Source: Hofstenia miamia | Taxonomy: Eukaryota; Xenacoelomorpha; Acoela | Direction: 5' to 3' | Length of the DNA stretch: 64,000 nt | Assembly: GCA_004352715.1 (NCBI GenBank) | Contig: SCFE01000028.1 | Coordinates: 1,767,619 to 1,831,618, forward strand | Shown: piece after piece, positions 48,297 to 60,060 of the stretch | How positions within the stretch are numbered: the first letter of the stretch is position 1 | Layout: every line of letters begins with the position of its first letter | Program-made: the position numbers and the translations under genes | The notes under the pieces: model-generated | What the model saw: only the letters and a program-made list of their open reading frames with translations | Told to the model about the DNA's origin: nothing | Databases searched by the model: none

Positions 48297-50115
48297 CTGG
48301 CTGACCGGTGACATCTCAATCTTAAAACCTTAAAATGCATTTCACAAATTAGGTTTGAATTTTCTTAAATATTTTACAAAACATTTTTTATTTAACCAAC
48401 AAAAATAATTTTGAATACCTGACGGGAGACACTGCACCGTGTCCTCTCTTGTGTACAGTCCTGCATGTGTGCGGCCTAGTGGGCCACATCGGCTACTAAG
48501 ATAAAGTCATGTAATAAGATCAGAAAATCTGTGTGAAATGGTTGAAGAATATTTGTATTCAGAACAATTTATAGGTAATTCGTGTAAGCCATTCTTGAAC
48601 AATGTTAGCAATCTTGAATTCATATTATGGCAACAAGATCTTAGCCGATCTAGCAAGATTGTCCTATTTTGCAAAACACTTAAAAATTCAATTCTGCTCG
48701 AAGCATCCAAAGTTGTCCATCCCAACTTCAATGAAATGTGAAACAGACTGCCAAAGTTCACATTCGCCAAACAAAATATACCACGAATCTTCTTTTGACC
48801 ACTGTCAGATGCAATTGTTGTCACCAGGGATTTCTGAAAAATATTTTTTTGAAAGATCACACCATGTAGGCATAGAAATGCAAAAATTATTGCTTTAGTA
48901 TTCTTCTACCCTTGGCACCACCTCAGGTCGGTTGTGAGCGATAGGGACAACATCCAGTATATTATTCATTACATTTCTTCGGTCGCCTTGATTTCTACAA
49001 TAACATATGACTATGTTGCAGTTACTTGATTTGCTGTTTTCTCAAAGATACTTATCAATATATACTCTAAATGAAAAAATAGTCCGAAATATCATCAATA
49101 CAATATCAAAAAATAGTAACTAATGATAGTTATCATGGTTAGACTTAATTTTTCATTGAAAAAATATTTATCTGCATGTAATTCAGGCATAAGAATACGT
49201 TTTAGCACATCTATTCAGCATGTGGGCCCAACCCCATAGAAGTAGGGCTTTCAATATTTCTTAATAGTTTTGGATAAAGTTGTTCAAAAATACGAATAAA
49301 TCGATTTGTTACGCAAAAGTAACACTAGTGGAAATAAGGTTAATATTTCAATAAATAAATTTGAGTAATACTACGTCTTGGGATTGGAATGATTACCAAG
49401 ATTTATGCAACAAAGATTCAACTATTTTTGTAATAGTGATAAATATTTGAATAGAGACTTGCGCGTGTTTTCGAAGCATGATCCTGGCATAAAAAATCAT
49501 GAATAGTCATATTTCTTATCAAAAGTATTATTTTTCTTGTTGACAATTACTATTTTTGGACAAGTGCATTTATAAATAGAACATTAGCACAATTTCAAAT
49601 GCGCTATCATGAAGTTGCACAATATAGCTAAATTTATTACATATCGTCGACAGATAATATGTCTGTTTAAAATATATGGAAAAGTGCTTTTGTTCATTAA
49701 CTACACTACAAGTTGAAAGAAATTATTGGTAAAAATTATCTGATATAGTAATTGCTATCGTGATTGCTAATACTTTACAATCTATTACAGATTGAAGCAA
49801 CAGGGACATCGGACAAGGCAAGCTAGGAGGCTACAGCTCCCTTTGTCCAACTACTTAGGCTCAACCTCTATGCCACTCTTATCTAGTTTGATGAAACTTA
49901 AATATTTTCATCAATATATTTGCCTAAGCCAACGGTAAAAAAACAGTAGAAATTTTTGATAACACATATTATAGCTAATGATCGTATTGAATTGACCAGC
50001 GAGAAAATGCTTAGTCAGTCGTTTTTTAATGGTCCTTTTAGAAAAAACCATAGAAGCATCACTATCCAGCGTTATTAATCGGTGAAGTTAAACTAGTACA
50101 CATACTTAATATCTA
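48297..50115. repeat. 1.8 kb block, copy A
   Basis: Repeated at 50195-51968 from ctggctgaccggtgacatct onward, with scattered substitutions and small indels. Copy A continues into a TA microsatellite that ends at the single N (50194). Confidence 0.9.
48507..48860 (-). CDS. Conserved open frame in duplicated block, copy A (117 aa)
   Basis: Minus-strand ORF beginning MIFQKNIFQKSLVTTIASDS, with CLANVNFGSLFHISLKLGW and NRTILLDRLRSCCHNMNS, ending HRFSDLIT. It lies in a noticeably less AT-rich patch. The same frame stays open in copy B (50405-50782) with only two substitutions in the shared part (Gly/Arg, Ser/Asn). I do not recognise a family. The plus strand is also partly open here (48538-48741), so openness alone is weak evidence. 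It could be the remains of a transposon ORF or an exon. Confidence 0.3.
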   Translation of the reverse strand: MIFQKNIFQKSLVTTIASDSGQKKIRGIFCLANVNFGSLFHISLKLGWTTLDASSRIEFLSVLQNRTILLDRLRSCCHNMNSRLLTLFKNGLHELPINCSEYKYSSTISHRFSDLIT

Positions 50116-50193
50116 CTACGTAGTCTTACAGATATTAGGTAAATTGAATATCTTGTTAAAACATATATGTATATATATATATATATATATATA

Positions 50194-50194
50194 N
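50194..50194. other. Single-N contig join
   Basis: The N falls between a TA microsatellite ending one contig and the exact start of the second copy of the 1.8 kb block. Confidence 0.8.
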
Positions 50195-51968
50195 CTGGCT
50201 GACCGGTGACATCTCAATCTTAAAACCTTAAAATGCATTTCACAAATTAGGTTTGAATTTTCTTAAATATTTTACAAAACATTTTTTATTTAACCAACAA
50301 AAATAATTTTGAATACCTGACGGGAGACACTGCACCGTGTCCTCTCTTGTGTACAGCTCTGCATGTGTGCCGCCTAGTGGGCCACATCGGCTACTAAGAT
50401 AAAGTCATGTAATAAGATCAGAAAATCTGTGTGAAATGGTTGAAGAATATTTGTATTCAGAACAATTTATAGGTAATTCGTGTAAGCCATTCTTGAACAA
50501 TGTTAGCAATCTTGAATTCATATTATGGCAACAAGATCTTAGCCGATCTAGCAAGATTGTCCTATTTTGCAAAACACTTAAAAATTCAATTCTGTTCGAA
50601 GCATCCAAAGTTGTCCATCTCAACTTCAATGAAATGTGAAACAGACTGCCAAAGTTCACATTCGCCAAACAAAATATACCACGAATCTTCTTTTGACCAC
50701 TGTCAGATGCAATTGTTGTCACCAGGGATTTCTGAAAAATATTTTTTTGAAAGATCACACCCATGTAGGCATAGAAATGCAAAAATTATTACTTTAGTAT
50801 TCTTCTACCCTTGGCACCACCTCAGGTCGGTTGTGAGCGATAGGGACAACATCCAGTATATTATTCATTACATTTCTTCGGTCGCCTTGATTTCTACAAT
50901 AACATATGACTAAGTTGCAGTTACTTGATTTTCTCAAAAATATTTATCAATATATAATCTAAATGAAAAAATAGTCAGAAATATCATCAATACAATATCA
51001 AAAAATAGTAACTAATGATAGTTATCATGGTTAGACTTAATTTTTCATTGATAAAAAATTTTTATTTGCATGTAATTCAGGCATAAGAATACGTTTTAGC
51101 ACATCTATTCAGCATGTGGGCCCAACCCCATAGAAGTAGGGCTTTCAATATTTCTTAATAGTATTGGATAAAGTTGTAAAAAAATACGAACAAATCGATT
51201 TGTTACTCAAAAGTAACACTGGTGGAAATAAGGTTAATATTTCAATAAATAAATTGGAATAATGCTACATCTTGGGATTGGAATGATTACCAAGATTTAT
51301 GCAACAAAAAATTCAACTATTTTTGTAATAGTGATAAATATTTGAATAGAGACTTGTGCGTGTTTTCAAACATGATCCTGGCATAAAAAATGATGAATAG
51401 TGATATTTCTTATCAAATGTATTATTTTTCTTGTTGACAATTACTATTTTTGGACAAGTGCATTTATAAATAGAACATTAGCACAATTTCAAATGCGCTA
51501 TCATGAAATTGCACAATATAGATAAATTTATATCCTATCAGGACATAACATATCTGTTTAAAATCATGAAAACGTGCTTTTGTTCATTAACTACAGTACA
51601 AGTTGAAAGAAATTATTGGTAAAAATTATCTGATATAGTAATTGCTATCGTAATTGTTAATACTTTACAACCTATTACAGAGCTACAGCTCCCTTTGTCC
51701 AGCTACTTAGGCTCAACCTCGATACCACTCTTATATAGTTTGATGAATCTTAAATATTTTCATCAATGTATTTGCCTAAGAAAATGCCAAAAACAGTAGA
51801 AATTTTTGGTAGCACATATTATAGCTATTGATCGGATTTGAAGTGACCAGCGAGAAAATGCTTAGTCTGTCGTCTTTTAAAGGTCCTTTTAGAAAAAACC
51901 ATAGAAACATCACTATTAAACAGCGTTATTAATCGGTTAAGTTAAACTAGTACCCATACTTAACATCC
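50195..51968. repeat. 1.8 kb block, copy B
   Basis: Second copy of 48297-50115; homology ends near catacttaacatcc. It includes differences such as loss of about 30 bp near 51680 relative to copy A. Confidence 0.9.
50405..50782 (-). CDS. Conserved open frame in duplicated block, copy B (125 aa)
   Basis: Same frame as 48507-48860, with the start extended to MHFYAYMGVIFQKN because one base is inserted upstream (cacaccc versus cacacc). See the copy A entry for what can be said of the product. Confidence 0.3.
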   Translation of the reverse strand: MHFYAYMGVIFQKNIFQKSLVTTIASDSGQKKIRGIFCLANVNFGSLFHISLKLRWTTLDASNRIEFLSVLQNRTILLDRLRSCCHNMNSRLLTLFKNGLHELPINCSEYKYSSTISHRFSDLIT

Positions 51969-51976
51969 ATAGAATG

Positions 51977-51994
51977 TAATATAATAATTTTATA

Positions 51995-52027
<33 letters not shown>

Positions 52028-52030
52028 CAT
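51977..52030. repeat. AT-rich tract bordering the gap, left copy
   Basis: taatataataattttatata followed by (TA)n. The identical string resumes right after the gap at 52337. Confidence 0.85.
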
Positions 52031-52336
52031 NNNNNNNNNNNNNNNNNNNNNNNNNNNNNNNNNNNNNNNNNNNNNNNNNNNNNNNNNNNNNNNNNNNNNN
52101 NNNNNNNNNNNNNNNNNNNNNNNNNNNNNNNNNNNNNNNNNNNNNNNNNNNNNNNNNNNNNNNNNNNNNNNNNNNNNNNNNNNNNNNNNNNNNNNNNNNN
52201 NNNNNNNNNNNNNNNNNNNNNNNNNNNNNNNNNNNNNNNNNNNNNNNNNNNNNNNNNNNNNNNNNNNNNNNNNNNNNNNNNNNNNNNNNNNNNNNNNNNN
52301 NNNNNNNNNNNNNNNNNNNNNNNNNNNNNNNNNNNN
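52031..52336. other. Assembly gap (306 N)
   Basis: The flanks on both sides are the same taatataataatttta...(TA)n sequence, so the true gap may be zero or negative in length. Confidence 0.95.
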
Positions 52337-52354
52337 TAATATAATAATTTTATA

Positions 52355-52394
<40 letters not shown>

Positions 52395-53032
52395 AATTAT
52401 GCATGAAAAGGTGAATTCAGACTTTTTCACTTTAAAAGAATTGTTTTATTAGCTATACTTTGAAGTAATAATTTAGAGAACAACTTAGAAATTACAATAC
52501 AATATGGTGACACTTTTAAAAAATTTTTAAAACAAAAAAGGAAGATCATTTTCAATAGAAATAATATATATTTTTGAAATAAAAACTTAAATTTAAACTA
52601 ACTTTAAGAGAAAGAGTAACTGAGGATTTGTAAGAATTTGAGGTATTAATAAAAGCAAAATTATTACAATACAAAGCACGTATCAGATTACATTTACAGT
52701 AATGATTGCCAATTATATCTCATTACGAGTTACGAAATCGTGAATATCATTTCATCAGTTATGTTGTCATCTTGCGCAATATTAAGAAATAGGCGTGTCG
52801 TAGTTAAAAACAGCGTGAAGACTGAACATGTTAAGACATGGCTTATTTCCTAAAGTGGACAAATAATTAAAAAAAAGGCCCACACAAAATATTGCAAATA
52901 ATTAATTTTTGTTGAAAAATATCAATTAAACGAGTTTTGGATTTTGGAACAATGAATGCAACAATTTATTCTGAAAAAGAGCTATAGTAGTTAATTCAAT
53001 TACCTAATGTCATTTTTGTTATTTATTTAGAT

Positions 53033-53408
53033 CAGTGTTCTCAACCGGCTGCACATGTACCCTAGGTGTCCATGTCACTTTACTGAAGATCCACACACGA
53101 AAAATAGTGAATTGTGGGTCAACGGTGGCATTTTGTTGGTCCATATGCAAATCTAATTCAGAACGGTTTTCATTACTGAGAATGGAATTTCTAAAAAAAT
53201 CACTATTTTAAAATACTAAAAGTAAAAATATTCACTCAGTTGTTCTAATTTTCTATAGCAACTAATTAGAAAAAAACAACGTCATCATTTACTGTGTCTA
53301 CAATATTAACTATTCCTCTAGTATTTTATCAGTGATTTTTTTGCGGAAGGTGCAGCTAAAAAATTAAAAGGCAAAGTGTCCATGGGTAAAAAAAGTTGGG
53401 AACCAAAT
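53033..53408. mobile_element. Non-autonomous hAT (Charlie-like) MITE, 376 bp
   Basis: The left end CAGTGTTCTCAACC matches the hAT/Charlie-type terminus. The right end, reversed, reads atttggttcccaac, and subterminal tacccatggacac mirrors taccctaggtgtccatg. Perfect 8-bp duplications atttagat flank it (53025-53032 and 53409-53416). The interior is non-coding. Confidence 0.88.
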
Positions 53409-53416
53409 ATTTAGAT

Positions 53417-56400
53417 TAAATATTTATAAACTCTATTTTTGAAGCACTTAATTTTTGATGCAGATTTCTGTTATGATATTAACGTTGTGTAGATATTAGG
53501 TTTCTTAATTTATTTGAAATCAACTCTTACAATGCTATTTTCCTATATATTGCATATTTTAAAACCAGGTACTCCTTGAACCTAAGGTTACACAAAGATT
53601 TCCTTTAATAGCATTGCTATTATTAGTTGGCTTGAACATTGAATTGAAAAGGGAACTTTAATGCACTCAAACCCTATGAACATGTTGGGATGACCTAAAA
53701 ATTTTGCATCAAAAATTATTATTTTTCCCTTATTTTGGTATACTACAAAGAAATAATGTCCAATTTACATTGGTTGCTGATTTGGTTGAAAAATTTATTT
53801 CCACTATATGTAATAGTTAGGTTGTAAAATTAGTAAAAATTATAGGTTATTATAATCTTTATTAAAGAACTTAAAGGTTTATATTGAAGTAAACTTTGAA
53901 AAAGCGCAGATGGATTTTCTAGAAATGTCTTTTGTTTGTTGACATATTTGCGTTGGAGTCAGTTATTTCCACTTTAAAAAATTACATAATTTCTTTAAAT
54001 TTACTTTGCAAACAGTCTGAGCACACATGAACAAAGTGCTTGCTGGTTGAACCATTCATGAAATACGATAAAGTAAACATACTCCAGCACGATTTTACTC
54101 AAAGCACTATGACGTAGTTAAATTTTATTATTTGAATCAGATAGGGCTTCTTCGTTAATTAATATGAATTGGTTTATCTCAAGGTGTACACCTTGGTTTA
54201 TCCAAACCAGATTCCTGACAAAGTATGAATACACATTACATAATAGTTTTTTTCAACTATTTAAGCAATACATTGTCAATTAATAATAAGATCATACCAT
54301 AAACTAATGGTGTGCAATATGCTTGAGATGTGCATCAAAGCGAACATTCAATAGCATTGGTCTTGCATGATTCTGTAACATTACTATACAATATGTGTAT
54401 TTAAAGCGTTTTTTGCATCGCATTCAAATATTTTGTAATTGAAAAAATTTATAATAATACTAATAACAGTAAATGTTGATGAGTCATAGAGAGATTGATT
54501 TGAAATGCATTTTGCTGCTATACACAAACATATTAAAGTGGGGGTTTTTATTGCATTAGTAAAACATGCTTTTGAAGACAAAATGAAGTCATTCTTCATT
54601 AATGCTACATTGGTAAGTTGTAAGTTATTCAAAATTTCTAACTAAGGCCTCCCAAAGCCAAGTGAAAGCATTAATGATAAATGCAATAAATTACATAGCC
54701 TCAATGAAAACGTATCAATTTGGGATAAAAACATTATTTTCAAAACCCGCCACCAAATTATAAGAAATCGGAGTTTCTGAAATTAAATATTCACAGTAAC
54801 ACATACTTGCCTTCATGTACTTGATCTCCACGTGAGTTTCTGAAATCTAGACTTTGCACTAGTTTCATTTATCAAAATAATAATTACGTTTTCCGTTTAG
54901 GGACATTCAGTTTATATTAAGCGAAAATGGTCCTTAACAGAGTAGAAAATATAATTAAAAAAGATATTAATCAAGATATAAGCACTTCAAATAATTGAAT
55001 TATATGTAATAAAATAGTTGGAAATCAAATGTTGCAGATGCAATTGCAATAATTAAATTTTGATGCTCCGCTTTATACCAAGATTTGGCAAAATGAAAAG
55101 GCTTGGACATAAACACAAAGAATTCAATTTTAAGAGAGATTTAAACCATTTCATTGGATTATATTACATTGTTTATTACCAACTTATTTGGAACAATTTA
55201 CTTTAATACTTAATATATATAAATTGATAGAGAAAGTTAAGAATTATTCAGTGTAATTTTCTTAGACGTTTTGTTCTTCAAGAAATTATTATTCCAATAC
55301 TGAGCATTCGGTTCAGGGAAAGAAACAAATTCTTATAGTCATGGCTCTAGACAAAACCTATTTTCCTCATAAAAAAGAAACCATGAAGTTAAAAAACAAA
55401 TAGTATTATTCATTTGAAAAGGAAAATGATTAAATTAACTGATAAGTACAATATGAAGCAGACCAGTATAACAAATAAATGTCCAAATAAAGTCAATGTA
55501 ACTTTGTCTGTTTATTCATATATAAATTTCTTGACTGGGATTGGCACATCTTAATGGTTGTAAAACCTCACATTTAACAATTTCGTCAGATATTTCCAAA
55601 GCCTGTATTGAACCGATATCAAGAGCAGTGATGTTTTCGGCAGTGTTTTTATTATTTTTTTTCAGCGTATACTTCACATCTCTACCAACTTCGAGTGAAG
55701 AAGCACTTATATGGAAAAATATAATAAATTCCATAACTTTAAGTTTTGGTAAAAACTTTGATGGGGGAATTGCCTTGCTATCAGCTGTGAATACGAAACC
55801 ATTATGTTGTATTTATATGTTGATAATTGTTTTGGCATTTTGAAAGTAACATTCAATTAACTTACGCATGCAACTATAATTTCTCTTTAAAACATCAATG
55901 CCGATTTTTTGAAAATATTGATCCCTTCATTAACAGGTGATTTAAATTCTTCAAATATCAGATTAATTATTTCTTCAAACTTCTTACAATATTGCATGCC
56001 AACAACTTCATTGGGATTTTGACATTTCCATATTGATATAGATTGAGTACTACGTGAACTATTATAATGGTGCACCTGGTGATGTAATTATTTCCTTACC
56101 AAAATGCACGTAAATATTGGGGTGCTGTAAAATATACCAAAGTTAGAATTTCACAATGTAAACAAAGCTTAAATTTCAAAATTTTGAGAACTCAATAATC
56201 CAAGTAATCACATGTAATTCCATAATTCCTGTACACAGAATGAAAATATTACGTTCTCCATTCAAGCTATCATTAGCAATTAACGAAAATTCTTTTCTGA
56301 AATAACGTGGAGTTATATTTCTGCATAACATTTAAATAATAATATGCAGATTTACATTTTCTCCATGTATTCACCTCCATCAAAGTAATTAGCAAGTATA

Positions 56401-57569
56401 GAGATGCTTCACATGATTTGCTTGTTTGTAAATCAAACTTTTTAGTGTACAAAATCAAGATCAATGCTGAACATGTTATTTATTTGTTTGTATTCAAAGC
56501 AAACTCGTACACATACACAAGCACAAGTTAAAGTTAATAATCAAATAAATTAAGAGAGGTAGCTCAGACTAAGGTGTGTCAATTTTAGCCCGTGTTGCAG
56601 GAAAGATCGTTTATGAGCTAAACAAACTATACTAGTTACAATAAACACCTCCATGCATCTGGAACAAAGTCTTGTACTACTTAGCGATCTCATCTATCAA
56701 CAATGGATCATTTGAAATTACAAACAAATGCAGCAACCACGTCGGAAATTGTTTTATTTAAAAGAAAGGAGGTAGGCTACTGAAAAAAGCATTTCCCAAC
56801 AGTTGCAAGCAAACATAGATTTGCAAATCTCAAAGCAGAATTAAATTACTAAACTAAATCATGTTCAAAACTATGAATTTGCATAACACATTTACAATTA
56901 AAAATATTTCAAATATAAGGTTATGCCCAAAAAATATTATTGCTTAGCACAAAACGAAGGACTAGTTTTAAGCCTCATTAGTCGTTTACTGTTTGGAATA
57001 AGGAGAACTATTGTATAAAGACCAATTTTGTTTGGAACAATGTGGTATATAAGCTTTCCAGTTTGTTTTCAATGAATACTTCTAATCCTTAGGTATAGCA
57101 ATATCGGAAAACATAATAAACTACATTAGAATGACTGGTTACTATTGTTTATACTGCAAAAGTTGAGTAATTAACGCTGAAATCATTGCATGTTAAGCTT
57201 ATGACATGAATCGAGGCAATTATAAAAAAAAATTCTGAGAAAACGAATACTTCTGACAGATTCATTAGCTTATTTGAAATTTAATAAGTATAATTTAATA
57301 ATTGCAATTTAGAAATGCAAACAATAATAAAACGATGCACCTCTTAAGCTACTTAAAAACAATTTCAAAATTTAATTTAAATATTATTTTTAAGGAGTTT
57401 TATAAAAATATGCAAAAATTAAAGCTTTATATTTACATAGGTGACTCAAGAAATTTTTAGAAAAATAATTACTTTACTTCAAGTCACATGTCTTAAAATA
57501 ATGCGTCACGAATTCCAAATAAGGAAATGGTATTCTAACTAACTCGTGGCTATTTGTCAACAATCGAAT
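53417..57569. other. Intergenic DNA, no gene seen
   Basis: Long AT-rich stretch. The ORF pair at 55516-55843, open on both strands, has no motif. No splice-bounded exons or repeat termini were recognised. Confidence 0.5.
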
Positions 57570-57577
57570 TATATAAA
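57570..57577 (+). promoter_or_regulatory. TATA box (TATATAAA) of the small HSP-like locus
   Basis: gaattatataaactcgag lies 68 bases before the ATG at 57638, with a GC-richer leader between. GAA and TTC triplets upstream (57505-57540) hint at heat-shock elements but do not form a clean alternating array. Confidence 0.4.
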
Positions 57578-57637
57578 CTCGAGTGAGCGCGTTGTCGAAA
57601 TCAAATCGAATCTGAAAGCGAAACCGATCAGGCAGAC

Positions 57638-57792
57638 ATGATAAACATTGCAAACTCAGACGAAATCAAAACTAGTGGTGAGTTCGACTACATCATCGAC
57701 ATCCTCAAACGCCAAGACCATTCAATATGCCAAACGAAGAAGCCTTCAAGGTAATTCTGCAAGTCAAAGACTTCCCCCATAGACATTTTTAG
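57638..57792 (+). pseudogene. Truncated small heat-shock protein-like gene
   Basis: An ATG at 57638 opens 38 codons (MINIANSDEIKTSGEFDYII, then DILKRQDHS) and stops at 57754. In another frame from 57727 the reading is MPNEEAFKVILQVKDFPHRH and F, then a stop at 57792. EEAFKVILQVKDF is close to the opening strand of the alpha-crystallin domain of small heat-shock proteins (typically F.V.LDV..F.PEE). The two frames overlap, so one indel would join an N-terminal region to the start of that domain. The remaining 70 or so residues of the domain are missing. The TATA box and lack of introns fit an sHSP gene. The match covers only about a dozen residues, so the call is tentative. Confidence 0.4.
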
Positions 57793-58887
57793 AACTTTTG
57801 AAACAAGAGTCTATTTGTATCATTCGTCATTCACAGCTTCAAGATTAGAAATCACTTGAAGCTGAAATACGTGTATTAACGTTCAAGATTTAGCTTAGTT
57901 CTGTACTTTCTATTATTGGAGATACCTATGTTAGCAACCAAGTCTGGAAATGAAGTTCACTACCAATCAGTATTGGAGACACATGTTTTAGTAGCAACCA
58001 AGATGAGCAATTTCTAAATAAGATGCAGTTGGTGGTCACAGAACCAAACAGTCTTACATTGCAGCTACTCAAATGACATGACATCCTTGCAACAACTGCA
58101 AAAACAATTTTCAATTCGAATTGTCATTGTTTCAATTTGAAAATAAATATTGTACATAATTTATTATTTTTCGTTAATATAAATTAGTATGCACTTAATG
58201 CAATCATGTACAAAGTATCGTATGCTGCTATTTAATAATTTCATGATTAAGTATTTTTTTCATATTTATGTACTTAGTGATTTAATGAAATTGTACACTT
58301 GTACACGAGTGAATATGTAATTCCATGCATAAACTATATATTGCAAATTTGTCTGCAAGAATCAGTTGTATAGTATATTTCGAGTATGCAAATATAGTTT
58401 ACAAACAATTGTTTGTATAAGATTTATCATGCATTCCGATAATTGCAACACCTTACTTAATTAATTTTTTAAATATGAACTTGACATTCACATATCGAGG
58501 GATCAGGAAAAGAAGACCACATATGAAAAACATATTAGAAACACACGTTTCAATTACGTTTGGTGTTTTGTCTTACATGACGTGAATTGAAATGACCAAC
58601 CAATGTCTACCGATGAGAATAAAAAGAAATGTTATTCAGCAAATTATTTAGAACCACAATTACTATCTAGCATTGAAAGAGCTTGCACTAATTATCAAGG
58701 AAAGTTAACTGATTGGGCAAGAAATGGATGAAAAGTATATTTAGCGCATTACTAAATTTATGTTTGGCATTCAAAACTTAACTGAAGTACATCTACAAGG
58801 CTTATCCTAATTTAGCGAAAATGACCTAAAATAAACATTTTTCAATAGAGATATTCGACTTTATATATATATATATATATAGATATA

Positions 58888-59756
58888 ATGGATATAATTG
58901 AAAGTAACGTCACCAATTCAAATGTAACCAATCCTCAACTTTACATACGATATGTGGACGTCGTCTTTGCAATTTTCAGTAACAAAGAGGAATCAAACAT
59001 TTTCTTAGAATATCTCAATAACCAAATTTCTGAAATCCAATTCACAAAGGAAAATCAAAAGGAAAACAAATTTGTATTTTTAGATGTTTGTGTTCATAAC
59101 TTTAACACATCATATGAAACAAGTTGGCATATAAAAGAAACTAACTCGGGATTATGCATACCATATAGTTCTATTTGTAATAACTCACATAAATTAAATG
59201 CCATTAAGGCATTATTTGATCGAGCATATAAAATCTGTTCGACATTCTAACATACAGTTAATGCCTTTGATCAAATTTTTACCATCTTAGAACGAAATGG
59301 ATATCCTCATAATATTTTAAGAAAATATTCAGATCATCTATTTGAAAAGGATTACTGCAAAGAAAACCAGCAATATGTGAAAAATACCAATAAAGAAACG
59401 AAAATTGAAGTCTATTTAAAAATACCATATCTAATTAACCAAGTTGAGAAATTCAAAAAAGAGAGAAATCTGAATACAAAACTAAAAATTACAAAGATCA
59501 CCCCGATTTTTACAACTTTTAAAACAAAAGATATGTTTAATAACAAAGACAATATCCCAAAAAACTTAGTTTCATTCCTAGTCTACAAATATCCATTTGA
59601 TGATTACGATAAATCATATATCGGTGAAACTAAGAGACATCTGGGAATAAGATCTAATGAGCATTTAAGAGGTCATCTGAATTCAGAAATTTTTACCTAT
59701 CACCATCAAACTAAGGAAGATCAATTTAAAATTTTACTAAGAACTAAACATCCGAA
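58888..59756 (+). pseudogene. Penelope-like element fragment: RT palm end, thumb and GIY-YIG endonuclease start
   Basis: One reading frame runs through a single stop (TAA at 59248). LYIRYVDVVFAIFSNKEES is the RT YxDD motif region with the second catalytic Asp changed to Val. FVFLDVCVHN and TSWHIKETNSGLCIPYSS follow, typical of PLE palm and thumb sequences. After the stop, NLVSFLVYKYPF, then DKSYIGETKRHLGIRSNEHL is the GIY-YIG nuclease core with its Arg and His. The usual Cys pair before YIG is replaced. The 5' part and the end of the nuclease domain are missing. (TA)n tracts lie directly at both ends. The element family is clear; the copy is inactive. Confidence 0.85.
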
Positions 59757-59776
59757 TATATATATATATATATATA
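59757..59776. repeat. TA microsatellite joining two PLE fragments
   Basis: A (TA)n tract lies exactly between the plus-strand PLE fragment and the minus-strand one. Confidence 0.85.
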
Positions 59777-60060
59777 GCTTTGGTAAATTTAGTTTATATT
59801 TATATTCACCTTTTTTATTAAGCTTGGTTCCTTTAATTCTAAATAAATTGGTTTCATCATGTTAAGGTGAAAATTATTAATTGCCTTGGATGAAACATTA
59901 TAAGTAAATTTCATGTCCCAGTTCTTTAGGTGATTGGTGATGGTTGAGGGATTTTTGTGTTCTTCAATATGTGTTTGTAAATTTTTGACGTCTTTTCAAT
60001 ATGTTGTGCACGACACTTGCAAGTAATTTCATATGCTACTTTGGAAACAAATAAAATTAT
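59777..60060 (-). pseudogene. Second Penelope-like GIY-YIG remnant, inverted
   Basis: On the minus strand from 60060: FVSKVAYEITCKCRAQHIEK, corresponding to the C..C...YIGET region with YIG degraded to HIE. After a frameshift, LQTHIEEHKNPSTITNHLKN and later MMKPIYLELKEPSLIKKVNI resemble the conserved R..EH and KEA..I...KP.LNKQV parts of the PLE nuclease tail. It covers the portion of the domain that the neighbouring plus-strand copy lacks, yet its sequence differs enough that it is a separate, more decayed copy. Confidence 0.6.
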
